Positions 32,398 to 42,553 of a stretch of DNA of 64,000 nucleotides are shown one piece after another. Source of the DNA: Anniella stebbinsi (taxonomy: Eukaryota; Chordata; Lepidosauria; Squamata; Anniellidae); NCBI GenBank assembly GCA_029215795.1, contig JARDYH010000001.1:197415654-197479653 (forward strand). The letters run 5' to 3'. The first letter of the stretch is position 1, and each line of letters begins with the position of its first letter. The notes under the pieces were generated by a model, which worked only from the letters and a program-made list of their open reading frames with translations, was not told where the DNA came from and ran no database searches. The translations under genes and the position numbers were made by a program.

Positions 32398-32643
32398 GAC
32401 ACACTTACCTTGGAGTTTACCCTTGAACATATTCCTAGTAAACACACAGAGCCCTGAGCTGCACGTTAAGCAGGGTATAGCAGTTCCACAAACAATACGT
32501 CTCCAAGACCCCAACCTGGTAATGGATTAATGTATTTTGGTAGGCTGATTGTGAAGACATGATCTATCACAAATTAATAATTAGAAATTGTTATGAGCTG
32601 TGCTGTAAAACTTATTTAATCATACACTGAATTATACCCCACG

Positions 32644-32769
32644 GGTGCAATCCTATGCATGTTTAGATGGTGGGGGGAAATCCTACAAGTCTCAGCTGAG
32701 GAATAGCTGGCTGGGGAATGCTGGGAGTTTTAGGACTTATTTCTATCTAACATGCATAGGATTGGGCCT
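32644..32769. mobile_element. Palindromic MITE (CAATCCTATGCATGTTTAGA family)
   Basis: The left arm GGTGCAATCCTATGCATG and right arm CATGCATAGGATTGGGCC are inverted copies with a TGGGGAATGCTGGGAGTTTT centre. Copies at 10631 and 16414. Confidence 0.75.
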
Positions 32770-32774
32770 TAAAG

Positions 32775-32900
32775 CAGGGATGGGGAACATGTAGCCTTCC
32801 TAATGTCATTAGGCTGCACCTTCCATCAACTCTCACCACTGACTATGTTGGCTAGGGCATGTTATGTACCAACTACTACATTCTACAGTGTGGCCATAAA
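32775..32900. mobile_element. Degenerate hAT MITE (CAGGGATGGGGAAC end)
   Basis: The left end CAGGGATGGGGAACATGTAGC matches the family of 61521-61656. The right end is eroded, so the boundary is approximate. Confidence 0.5.
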
Positions 32901-33344
32901 TGATTCAACACATGTATGTAGTTTGCATGTATATAGTTTGGAACTTGCATATATATATAGCTTGTTATAGTCACATCCAAGAAGTTTCTTCCCCACCCCC
33001 CACCCCAGTTGCTGGATTGTTTTTGTTGGTCTCGGCTGATCACAACTTAGTGCTGATTTGACATTCTATCTAATATACTAATGTTACATCAATTGCAGTG
33101 GGATCCGACCAGTGCAACTGAATATGATGAAACCAGAATGTCAAGAGGAAAGTGTTTCGTTAGACGTACAATGTGGTCATGCTACTAAAGCCTGTTTCAG
33201 CATTAATACAGAATTATTGGATCTGTATTGCAAAATGCATAAAGATCATAGAACCCCTTTGACTTGGTGGCTCTTCTCAGAAAGAATGATTGCAACTCGA
33301 ATCCAAGATACTCTTCTCTCAGAGATAAATCATTTTCTTGACAA
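32901..33344. other. Unassigned stretch
   Basis: A 92-codon frame (33112-33390) has no recognisable domain and ends inside a MITE, so it is unlikely to be a gene. Confidence 0.45.
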
Positions 33345-33448
33345 GCCTTCCCTAACTTGGTGCCTTCCAGATAACTCTCATCATCCCTGACCATTGGGCA
33401 TGCTGGCTTGGGCTGGTCCAAAATATATGGAAGGTACCAGATTGGTGG
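33345..33448. mobile_element. Family C palindromic MITE
   Basis: CCTTCCCTAACTTGGTGCC and CATCATCCCTGACCATTGGG on the left; GGCTTGGGCTGGTCC and GGTACCAGATTGG on the right. Confidence 0.65.
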
Positions 33449-33545
33449 TCCTCATGATGTGAGTAGATTCCTCTATTGCAGCTTTGGGGAATGTGTGGGC
33501 CTCCAAAGGTTGTTCAACTGCAGCTTCCATCATCCCTCACTATTG

Positions 33546-34272
33546 GGCTGCCTCTACAAGAGAGGTTTAAAGCTCTTTCAAGGCGCTTTAAAAAATTTAC
33601 CTCTACAAGGAGGGAGCACAAATCGGGCGTAGAGGCGCGCTATCCCTCCGATCGTGCGCATTATCGAATGCGCGTTAAATAGCGAGTTTTATTTTGCGGT
33701 GGGATGTGCTGCTGCTGCTGCTGCTGCTCGCTCCCCCGCTCGGCTCCTGGCTTCCCTAGCCGGCTCCTCTGGCTCCGTCTTTTGCCTTCCTCGCCCGCCC
33801 ACGTCCCTCGACAGACTTCCCTCCCTCTGGCGGAGGAGGGCGAAGCAGCCAGGCACGCAGGCAGGCAATGGAGCGGAGCGCTGAGGCTGCAGCCAGCGCG
33901 CGCGGGAGAGCTTCGCGTGGCCGAAGAAGGGGTCGCCCTGCCGCCGCCGCCCCTCTCCCCGCCGCCGCTGCCGCCGCCCCCACCGGGAAGGAGACGCTCC
34001 CCGTCCAGCAGTGACAACTCCTCCCGGCTCCCCTGAGCGCCCCCCCCCCCCCCGGTTTCTTGCCTTTGCAGAGAGAAAGGCCGGCGGAGGACTCTCGCTG
34101 CCCCCTCCGCTGCTCCCCGGCCGAGATCGGCTCCTGCCTCCAGGGGTCTTGCCTCCCCCCTCCCCTCTCCCTGCCTGCCTCTCGTGCAGAGGTATTAGGG
34201 GTAAATGCGCTTCAAGGATGAAGCGCATAATCACTTAACCAGGCGCAAAAGCGAATCCTTGTGGAGGGGGCC
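33546..34272. mobile_element. 727-bp CpG-rich element, PIF/Harbinger-like, TSD TTG
   Basis: The block interrupts a MITE exactly, with TTG on both sides (33543-33545, 34273-34275). Its ends GGCTGCCTCTACAAG and CTTGTGGAGGGGGCC are imperfect inverted repeats. The interior from about 33640 to 34190 is strongly GC- and CpG-rich with a (TGC)7 run, GCC-rich runs and a C14 run, so it would be scored as a CpG island. The inner shoulders also have inverted GCGCATT/AATGCGC words. Open frames inside (poly-Pro, poly-Ala or poly-Gly) reflect composition. An alternative is a host first exon, but the precise nesting and TSD argue against that. Confidence 0.72.
33707..33728. repeat. (TGC)7 trinucleotide run
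   Basis: Seven uninterrupted TGC units inside the CpG-rich element. Confidence 0.93.
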
Positions 34273-34352
34273 TTGGTTATACTGGCTAAGGCTGATGTGA
34301 ATTGCAGTCTGAGCACATCTGGGGAGCCACAAGTTGCCACCCTTGCTATCCA

Positions 34353-35424
34353 GATTTGAGAGTGCAGACATATGAGATAGTTTAAGAACTCATTTCTTTC
34401 TAAATTTTTAGCCCACCTTTTGGTCCAAATCAGGCCCTTGAGTTAGCTTACAATAACCATTTTCCCCTAAAGGATTGCTTGATATCCCTTCTTTTAAAGG
34501 GCATGTAATATTGCCAGATGTTCAGTAACAGCTGGTATCCATCCCTATTGTAAGTATGACAATGTTCTGATTCTGAATGACAGTCTATAGAATTTTGATA
34601 TTTTTGAAATGAGGCACCCGGAGACCCTACTCTTAAGATCTGTATCCTTTTGTTGTTCTCTCTCTCCATCACTTACAGAGTTTGGAACTATCACTACGAG
34701 GTTTGGTCTGATTGAATAACATTTGTGACAAACAGAAGTTTTGGGGTTTTCCTTGGGGAAGAAAAATCCATCCTTTTAATATGCTAGTCTCCCTCTTACG
34801 AGAGAAAGCACCCAAGATTACATTCTTAAAAATTGTAAAAAGAACATTTGATGTGCGTATACTACCATTTTGATTGTTGTGTTGTCAGAAAGATGAATGA
34901 ATGTGGTGCCATTTTTGATTCTCATTATTGTCTTTGTCATAAGATGAAATATTGGACTTCTAATGGCTAAATGAATTGCAGCAATATGCTGTACCATGTT
35001 GACCTTTTCAATATTCTGAATTTTTACTGGCTGGCATTTCCACCCCTCCTCTCTCTCTATAATGATGGCACTAAACTTGCTAGAACTGCTTAAATATAGA
35101 GAGCCAATGGATATTGAGAATGCTGAAAAGGTCAGTGTTACATAGTCACTCCCATATTTCACCTTATATAAGGCATTTAGGTACTCATGACGCAGCAGAA
35201 GACAGTCTTAAAATGGTTTGCTTCAAACACTTCTGCTTCAAACTTCTGTTACAAGTGTCTAGTGTGGTTCTGTAGCACAAAAGTATATGGGGGGATAAGA
35301 AGGCTGGTTTTTAACAGTTCTAAATAATAAACAGAGTGATATTTTCTTTTTTCTTCTTATTTTTATTTTTTAAAATCCTTGAAAGTAAAAGGAGCAGATA
35401 TTTGTGTCAGCTGGCATTATAGCC
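34353..35424. other. Unassigned AT-rich stretch
   Basis: About 34397-34452 resembles an inverted LINE tail (GCCCACCTTTTGGTCC). The minus-strand frame at 34818-35162 has no recognisable domain. Confidence 0.4.
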
Positions 35425-35469
35425 ATTTAAACCACCCAGAGCTCTTCGGCTATGTGGCGGTATATAAAT

Positions 35470-35507
<38 letters not shown>

Positions 35508-35522
35508 AATAATAATAATAAT
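35425..35522 (+). mobile_element. L2-type LINE tail with (ATT)n microsatellite
   Basis: ACCACCCAGAGCTCTTCGGC followed by GGCGGTATATAAATG is the L2 3' signature. The tail has expanded into (TTA)n then (ATA)n. Confidence 0.82.
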
Positions 35523-36219
35523 GGGTTGGCTGTGAAATCATGCCATGTCATATATTTAGAATCATTGAGATGTTAAATTTATGTAATGGTTTCTTTTCAT
35601 TTTGGAATAATTAGGTATGTGCTGCATGAAAAAGCTGACATTGCTTTCTTGTGTAGTGAAGGCAACAGACTTAGCTGAGTGTCCACCCTGGCAGCTCCTC
35701 ATTGGCTCTGTACTTGTAGCATAACATAAAGGCTACTACTGTGAATATTGCTGGTAGTGGAGGAGACCACTGGAACTGTGTCACTCTGGATGATTACTGC
35801 TGACTGGACAGCAGCAGCAACCAGCAAGTTTGTGAGCACTCACAGATCCTCACTCATGGTCATTTGCTGGTGCTTTGCATGACATCGTCATTCTCCAGAG
35901 CCTCTCCAGTGCTTTGCAACAATTACAGGAACATCTGGTATTTCTGTACATGGCGGCATAAAAACCTGTGCATTTCTGCAATTTTACTATACCAACTGTG
36001 CCACCTGGTGGTGGAACATATGGAAAGGCAGTGGAAGAAAAAAAATCTGGGGGAAAAAAAACTGTGTAAAAGAGCCTATTTAATCCCGCAAAAATATATA
36101 TATAAAAAAATAAAATCCAGAAGCAAAAGCTTTGGTAAAGTGATGGACTGAAAGCCATGTTTCCTTACATCTTCCATGAGGGGTTTGGCAGACTTGTTTT
36201 TGCTGGCCTTTTCATAATT
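35523..36219. other. Unassigned stretch
   Basis: The overlapping frames at 35850-36158 on both strands have no recognisable domain. Confidence 0.4.
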
Positions 36220-36397
36220 GGTGGGCTGCAGGTGGTATTACTTTTATCTGTTTTATAGTGGTCTTTTAGTATTGTATTGAATATTTATTTATTGCCTTTC
36301 TATTTGTATTTGCATATGTTTGTATTGTGTTTTTATTCTTGTACACCACCTTGAGAGGGTTTTACCCTTAAAGGCAGCCTAAAACAATCATTTAAAA

Positions 36398-36436
<39 letters not shown>

Positions 36437-36437
36437 A
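36220..36437 (+). mobile_element. L2-type LINE 3' end with (AAAT)n tail
   Basis: The T-rich 3' UTR is followed by TGTACACCACCTTGAGAGGG, AAAGGCAGCCTAAAACAA and about 13 AAAT units. Confidence 0.78.
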
Positions 36438-37194
36438 TGCTAACATGCAGGGTTCCCCCCATTCCACAAAACAAGTAGCATTCCCTGATAATATTGATTA
36501 TCTGATAAGTGCTGTGACTGATAAGCGTGGGCACGTTGGGCAAAATTAACACTTCCTTCCCCTTCTGAAGTGATTTGCTTTGGGTGATGGTTGGGAAATC
36601 CCTCATTGGCCCCAGTGTGAAGCCATCTCTGAAGACCAGTTAGTTGGACAGAGCTGGGCTGCCTGCTTCTATACACCTTCATGGAAGCAGTCAGAAGAAA
36701 ATGGGGTTTGGTTAGCATGAGATCTCCAAATCAATTCAGTGTAGCAGCCGCTCACATGGCTTAATTCCATACTGACAAGGAAGGTAGAAACTAACCAGCG
36801 GCCTTTGTGGGAAGTGCTGCCTTATCCACCTGCACTGCCTGTCAGAAGCGTAGCAGGCTTCCTTCTAGCTGCCTTGCACCTTAAGCCTCCTGGAGGTTCT
36901 TTGTTAAAACTCACATTATCACCAGTCAGAGCCACACAATTCAGCACACACATCAATCTCGGCGACAATGATTGTCAAGGGGGAGCTTAGAAACACCCTC
37001 CAAACCCTTATTAATGAAATTATAGCAGGTGCAGCCGCAGAAACTGCAGCTGTTAACTCCTTCAGACCCTATTTTGGTCTTCCTATTCTGATACGTGTAA
37101 TATTCCTTCACCACACAGTTGTCTGTTCCATTACTTTCATTGTATTTAACCAAATGTGCTTATTTTGCTCAAGCCACACACAACAGGACATAGA
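36438..37194. other. Unassigned stretch
   Basis: I see no gene or assignable repeat. Confidence 0.45.
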
Positions 37195-37420
37195 GGCTCA
37201 ATTCGGACGACACAATAGTCAATGGTGGGGTAATAATCAACTTTATAGTTGTTCATCTAGGGGGTACTCCCCACACAACATGGTAATAAATAATCAACTG
37301 TGGTGTGGATTAGGATCAGCGCTGAGTTGGCTATGGCAGCATTCGGATGACACAATAGTCAAAACAACTGACAATTGTTTTCCCCACACCAGTTGTTTAT
37401 TGTGTCATCCGAATTGAGCC
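37195..37420. mobile_element. 226-bp MITE, second copy of the GGCTCAATTCGGACGAC family
   Basis: This copy is inverted relative to 915-1135 and is flanked by AGA on both sides (37192-37194, 37421-37423). It retains the ATCAACTTTATAGTTGTTC segment that is replaced by telomere-like repeats in the other copy. Confidence 0.82.
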
Positions 37421-37463
37421 AGAGACTCGCAGGAACCAGGAACTCTGAGGGAGTGAAGAGTGT

Positions 37464-37672
37464 AGTTATTTATTTTATCTGTCATTTATTTATTTTATAT
37501 GTATGGCACTCACGGCAACAGATAGGCATAATTAAATTAAATTAAAACAATAAAACACATTAAAATACAATAAAAATCATAACAATGACAGAATAAAAAC
37601 AGCACCCAACCCACAGACCCACTGACAGGCCAAAGGCCTTCTTGAATAAAGCAGTCTTTGTGTTCTAACAGA
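37464..37672 (-). mobile_element. L2-type LINE 3' fragment, minus strand
   Basis: An AT-rich inverted tail is followed by the inverted coding-side 3' UTR (CCAAAGGCCTTCTTGAATAA). It abuts an L2 fragment of opposite orientation. Confidence 0.6.
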
Positions 37673-37679
37673 AGGACAA

Positions 37680-38232
37680 CAGAGAGGGACTGCCTGTACT
37701 GGTTGCCAGTGTGTTTCCGAGGCCAATTCAACATGCTGGTTCTGACCTTTAAAGCTTTAAATGGTTTGGGACTCAGTTACTTCAAGGACTTCCTTCACTT
37801 ATATCAGCCTGCCTGCACTTTAAGATCAGAAAGAGAGCTCCTTCTCATTTGCCCACCAGTGAGGGCAATTAGGTGGGTGATCACACATGAGAGGCCTTCT
37901 TTGCAGTGGCCACACATCTTTGGAACAGGCTCCCATCGGAGATCCGCCAAGCTCTGTCCTTGCAGGTGTTTAAGAAGGCCTTGAAAACATATTACTTTAC
38001 TGCAGCCTTCTTGTGATATGACTACTGTTGTTACTGCATTGCCATTATTGTTGCGACTGGTTTTATCGTTGGCTTTCATTGTTATTTTTATTGCTATTTT
38101 ACTTTGTTTATGTTTTTATTGCTTTTCATATTTTAACTGTTTTTATGTGTTTTATTGTTGTAAGATGCCTTAGGAGAGCTTCTGCCTTGAAAGGCAGCCA
38201 AGAAATGTTTTAAATGAATAAAAATAAATAAA
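37680..38232 (+). mobile_element. L2-type LINE 3' part, plus strand
   Basis: It begins in the C-terminal coding region (YWLPVCFRGQFNMLVLTFKA in one frame) and ends with TTGTAAGATGCCTTAGGAGA, AAAGGCAGCCAAGAAATG and AATAAAAATAAATAAA. The frame is broken after about 100 codons. Confidence 0.8.
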
Positions 38233-38460
38233 ATTGGGAGGGAGTTCAGCAGTGTGGGAGCAGCCATTGAAAAGTCTTGTGTCACCACCAAACACGCCTC
38301 TGATGGTGGCGGTTTCAAAAGAAGGGCCTCTCCAGAAGATCTTAAGAACTGGGAAGGCTAACATGGGAAAAGGGTAGCCTGGTCCCAAGCCATATAAGAC
38401 TTTATAACTCATAACCAGCATTTTGACTTCTGCCTGAAACCAGACTGATATAGCCAGTGA
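38233..38460 (-). mobile_element. L2-type LINE 3' UTR fragment, minus strand
   Basis: GGGAGGGAGTTCAGCAGTGT and GGGCCTCTCCAGAAGATCTT resemble the inverted 3' UTR also seen at 59285-59545. Confidence 0.5.
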
Positions 38461-38467
38461 ACCTTCA

Positions 38468-38601
38468 GCCTTCCCCAGCTTGGTGGCTTCCAGGTGTGCT
38501 GGAGTACAACCCCCATCACCCACAGCCACCATGCCCATGATGACATGATGGGAGTTGTAGTCTAACACACCTAAAGGACTGGGCTGGGTTGGGGAAGGCT
38601 G
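38468..38601. mobile_element. Family C palindromic MITE, complete
   Basis: GCCTTCCCCAGCTTGGTGGC and the inverted GGGTTGGGGAAGGCTGG form the ends. The inner arms are CTGGAGTACAACCCCCATCA and GATGGGAGTTGTAGTC. Confidence 0.8.
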
Positions 38602-39802
38602 GCATAGTTCATTTTGCCCTGCGAAGTCCTTTCAGGTTGGTGCAGAATACTGCTCCGTGTTCCTTCAAAGTCCCTCTGACCTTTTGTGTTAATAAAGTGC
38701 TGTGTTCAGTGATGGGGTTCTGCAATTATTTCTAATAATATCATAGCATGAGAGAGTGTCAGATGATGTGGGGGACTAATGCACATTTAGATGCTCCAAG
38801 CCTGCCAAGTAATTAAAAGACAATTTAAGAGAGAATGAAATAATGAATAGTTTAGCTGAAGATGAGCATAGCTAGGCTATAATAAAAGCGAAGGAACAGC
38901 AAGTAAAGATGGGAATCTTTTGCCGAGGGCAAAAAACAGTTGTGAAACAAAAGATGTTGAGAGCTTCCTGCCTTTGTTCAGCGGTGTTTATGGGCCAGAG
39001 GAACCTAAAGGCCACTCCATACTTTTGGATTATTTGCCTGTGAGCAGGATTTGTGCGGCTCCATGTACTCAGGACAATTCATGCTTGCTGACGCTGGCCA
39101 TTCCAGTTCAAATGGAAATGGGAAGAAATGTTTTATCAGCGTCAATCGTTCCAGATTCAGGAGTGGCCCATTTTGTATCTCACAGGAAGCTGCCTTAACA
39201 TGAGCTGTGCTGACCCTACAAGCCCTGCTACTAAACATGTACTGGGGGAGGGGGGGCGGAGAGAGAAGAGGGTGGTGGCCCCACCATGCCCTGGACATGT
39301 TCAGCCTAGAGTCTACGTGCGTACAAACAGTGTGTATGTATATGCGACTTGGATCGCTGCCTTTCTGGAGGTATTTTCAGAGCTGTTGCTATGGTCACTG
39401 TGTTGTGTCACCATTAAGATTTGCAATTGCTTTGGGGCCTACACAGTTGCCATGGACACTGCAATGCAGGGGCTGCTGTTATAGGGTGCCTGCAATGCCC
39501 TGTTCCATGAGTGGAAGGGAGAGCCACCAAATAGTGTGACCACTCTCCTTTTTGCCCTTCCCTTTCTGTGGCCTTTTCCCACTGCCACCAGGTGGAAGTC
39601 TTTCTTTCTCCAGCTGCCTCCACCAAACTAACCTTAACCCTCTCAGGTGGTGTGGGGTAATGTGGGGGCGGATGGGGCTGGCTGTGACATGAGGATGGGA
39701 AAACCCTCCCTCACAAAAAGAGATCACGGTGTTTTAAATAACATTTAACTTTTACTGAAAGAAAAAATGTCAATAGGAAAAAGTTTTAAAATTTAATACG
39801 CC

Positions 39803-39844
<42 letters not shown>

Positions 39845-40305
39845 CTACACCCAAATGAGCCATAGGGTAATAATACAACCAGCTAACCTCACTAAACGGC
39901 GTCCCTATTTTACCCAAGTTGTTTATCAAAGCCATAACTTACTACCATTGGTTCACCTCTCGCAACTCTGGCTCTCCTTTTCCGATAAGACTTTGGGCTT
40001 CCTCCCTCCCTCCCTCCTTTCTCTCTCTCCTTTCTGCTTCTCTGTCCATTTGCCTTTCTGCCTTAGGCATTTATCACTTAAAATTAGTTTCCCCCACCCT
40101 CTCCCCAGCTCCATCCATTCAGGAGGATAGTCTTGTTCATCCTTGCAAGCTAAGGTTCCATTTCTCAAGTTTGAAGCTCTCACCTCCCTTTTTCCTCTGA
40201 TCTTCAGATGAACCTCATAATCTCCCGGATTCCTGAGCAAAACTTCCCGAGCTCTACTCTAACTAAACCTTTGACCTCTAAACTTTTAACCTTTTGGCTG
40301 AAACT
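38602..40305. other. Unassigned stretch with one microsatellite
   Basis: I see no recognisable gene. Frames between 38920 and 40240 overlap on both strands without known domains. Confidence 0.4.
39802..39845. repeat. (CAA)n microsatellite
   Basis: About 14 CAA units. Confidence 0.95.
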
Positions 40306-40629
40306 AGAATCATAGAATCATAGAATAGTAGAGTTGGAAGGGGCCTATAAGGCCATCGAGTCCAACCCCCTGCTCAATGCAGGAATCCACCTTAAAGCAT
40401 CCCTGACAGAGGGCTGTCCAGCTGCCTCCTGAATGCCTCTAGTGTGGGAGAGCCCACCACCTCCCTAGGTAATTGGTTCAATAGTCGTATTGGTCTGACA
40501 GTCAGGAAGTTTTTCCTGATGTCCAGCTGGAATCTGGCTTCCTGTAACTTTAGCCCATTATTCCATGTCCTGCACTCTGGGTTGATCAAGAAGAGATCGT
40601 GGCCCTCCTCTGTGTGACAACCTTTCAAG

Positions 40630-42182
40630 TTGGGATGTGCACTGACCCCCTGGATTGGATCAGATAGCAGATCGGAATCGGACCTGGTGGACCGGATCAG
40701 ATCGGAGGTTGGGCGGATCCGATCCGATCCGATTCCGATCTGAAAATTTATCACACATGTGAACCAAAGTGGTATGTCTAATGTGGAGAAATTTCAGAAG
40801 CATAGCTTCAAGAGTGTAGTGGCAAGGTATTTTTGAAAAATGAGGAAGGGAACGCCTATAACTTCTTTATTTTAAAAGTTAGAAGTCTGAAAGTTGTTCA
40901 CTTTGTAGATGGGTTAGGGGTAGTTTTCTGTCAGAAATTTCAGAAAGATAGGTCCAGGCATTTGGTGGCTATGAATTTTTTAGATTAAAAGTTACAACAA
41001 CACGGAGTTTTGACAGATAAAAGAGGGCGGGGGAGGCGGGGGAGCAGAGTGCAATTGACAGCCCAAGCCTCTGTGGAAAAACTTTTGTAACTTTTAATCT
41101 AAAAAATTCATAGCCACCAAATGCCTGGACCTAACTTTCTGAAATTTCTGACAGACAACTACCCCTAACCCATCTACAAAGTGAGCAACTTTCAGACTTC
41201 TAACTTTTAAAATAAAAAAAGTTATAGGCGTTTCTTTCCTCATTGTTTCAAAAATACCTTGCCACTACATGCCTGGACCTAGCTTTCTGAAATTTCTGAC
41301 AGACAACTACCCCTAACCCATCTACAAAGTGAGCAACTTTCAGACTTCTAACTTTTAAAATAAAAAAAGTTATAGGCGTTTCTTTCCTCATTGTTTCAAA
41401 AATACCTTGCCACTACATGCCTGGACCTAGCTTTCTGAAATTTCTGACAGACAACTACCCCTAACCCATCTACAAAGTGAGCAACTTTCAGACTTCTAAC
41501 TTTTAAAATAAAAAAAGTTATAGGCGTTTCTTTCCTCATTGTTTCAAAAATACCTTGCCACTACATGCCTAGACCTAGCTTTCTGAAATTTCACACACAT
41601 ATCAATCAAAGTGTTACCTGTAATGTGCCCAAGTTTCCTGTTTGTATCTTTAAAAATAAAAAAGTTGGAGGCATAACTGTATTTACCCCACTACTACCCA
41701 TTTTTCTAAAATTAATTGCCACACAAGGTAAGCACCTATGTTTCTGAAATTTCACACACATAGGTCCCAATGTACCACCTACAATGTGGCAAAGTTTCAT
41801 GTGTGGAACATTAAAAATGAAAAAGTTATAGGCATTCCTGTTTTTTTATTAAAAAATTAATTGCCACAAAATGCCTGCACCAATCTTTCTGAAATTTCTC
41901 ACAGATAACTACCCCTAACCCATCTACAAAGTGCCTATGTTTCATCCTTCTATCTTTAAAATGAAAAAGTTATAGGCATTTTTGTAACACAATACTAGGC
42001 TATGGGGAAAAGCATTCAAAATGGCGTCCGATTTTCTGATTTTTTCCGATCCGGATTGGGTGCCTTTGGATCGGATCGGATTGGGTGGCTGGCAGATCAG
42101 ATTGGATCGGATCATTTTTATCCGATTTTTGGGCGGATCGGATTCAGATCGTGGATCGGATCCGATCCGCTGCACATCCCTA
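40630..42182. mobile_element. 1.55-kb hAT-type element nested in CR1, TSD CTTTCAAG
   Basis: The ends TTGGGATGTGCACTGACC and GCTGCACATCCCTA are flanked by a perfect 8-bp TSD CTTTCAAG (40622-40629, 42183-42190), and removal restores continuous CR1. Subterminal zones hold GATCGGA/TCCGATC repeats. The interior is a large imperfect palindrome: the left arm at 40780-41000 is inverted relative to the right arm, in which a 148-bp unit is tandemly repeated. There is no transposase. Confidence 0.93.
41115..41594. repeat. 148-bp tandem repeat inside the hAT
   Basis: GTTATAGGCGTTTCTTTCC starts at 41221, 41369 and 41517, a constant 148-bp period. The two full units (41221-41368, 41369-41516) look identical. 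Partial units lie on either side. Confidence 0.93.
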
Positions 42183-42508
42183 CTTTCAAGTATTTGAAGA
42201 GTGCTGTCGTGTCTCCCCTCAATCTTCTCTTCTCCAGGCTAAACATGCCCAGTTCTTTCAATCTCTTTTCATAGGGCTTTGTTTCCAGACCCCTAATCAT
42301 CCTCGTTGTCCTCCTCTGAACACGCTCCAGATTGTCTGCATCCTTCTTGAAGTGTGGTGCCCAGAACTGGACGCAATACTCAAGATGGGTCCTAACCAGT
42401 GCCGAATAGAGGGGAACCAGTACCTCTCGTGATTTGGAAGCCACACTTCTATTAATGCAGCCCAAAATAGCATTTGCTGTTTTTGCAGCCACATCACACT
42501 GTTAATTG

Positions 42509-42509
42509 A

Positions 42510-42551
<42 letters not shown>
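42509..42551. repeat. (CT)n-(CA)n compound microsatellite
   Basis: About 10 CT units pass into about 11 CA units at the border of the CR1. Confidence 0.93.

Positions 42552-42553
<2 letters not shown>

Larger units (their letters stand above)
33479..34352. mobile_element. hAT-type MITE split by a nested element
   Basis: The left half (33479-33545) reads GGGCCTCCAAAGGTTG and CATCATCCCTCACTATTG. The right half (34273-34352) reads TTGGTTATACTGGCTAAGGC and GAGCCACAAGTTGCCACCC. Placed together they give the usual order of this MITE family (compare 61521-61656). It is the host of the insertion at 33546-34272. Confidence 0.75.
40306..42508 (-). mobile_element. CR1 LINE 3' end, minus strand, split by a hAT
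   Basis: Read on the minus strand, the right part (42190-42508) encodes the CR1 C-terminus ([20 protein letters not shown], then [19 protein letters not shown]). The left part (40306-40629) is the 3' UTR, ending in the diagnostic ATTCTATGATTC octamer-type repeats at 40306-40327. The element is 5'-truncated. The two parts are separated by the hAT at 40630-42182. Confidence 0.92.

Noticed and set aside
33112..33390. A 92-codon host exon
   Set aside because: No recognisable domain or splice context, and the frame ends within a MITE.
33654..34238. A first exon with CpG-island promoter and poly-Pro/Ala protein
   Set aside because: The block is inserted in a MITE with a TTG duplication and inverted ends, so a mobile element explains it better.
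41115..41594. A CRISPR-like array
   Set aside because: The repeat is 148 bp long with no unique spacers and lies inside a transposon in a vertebrate genome.
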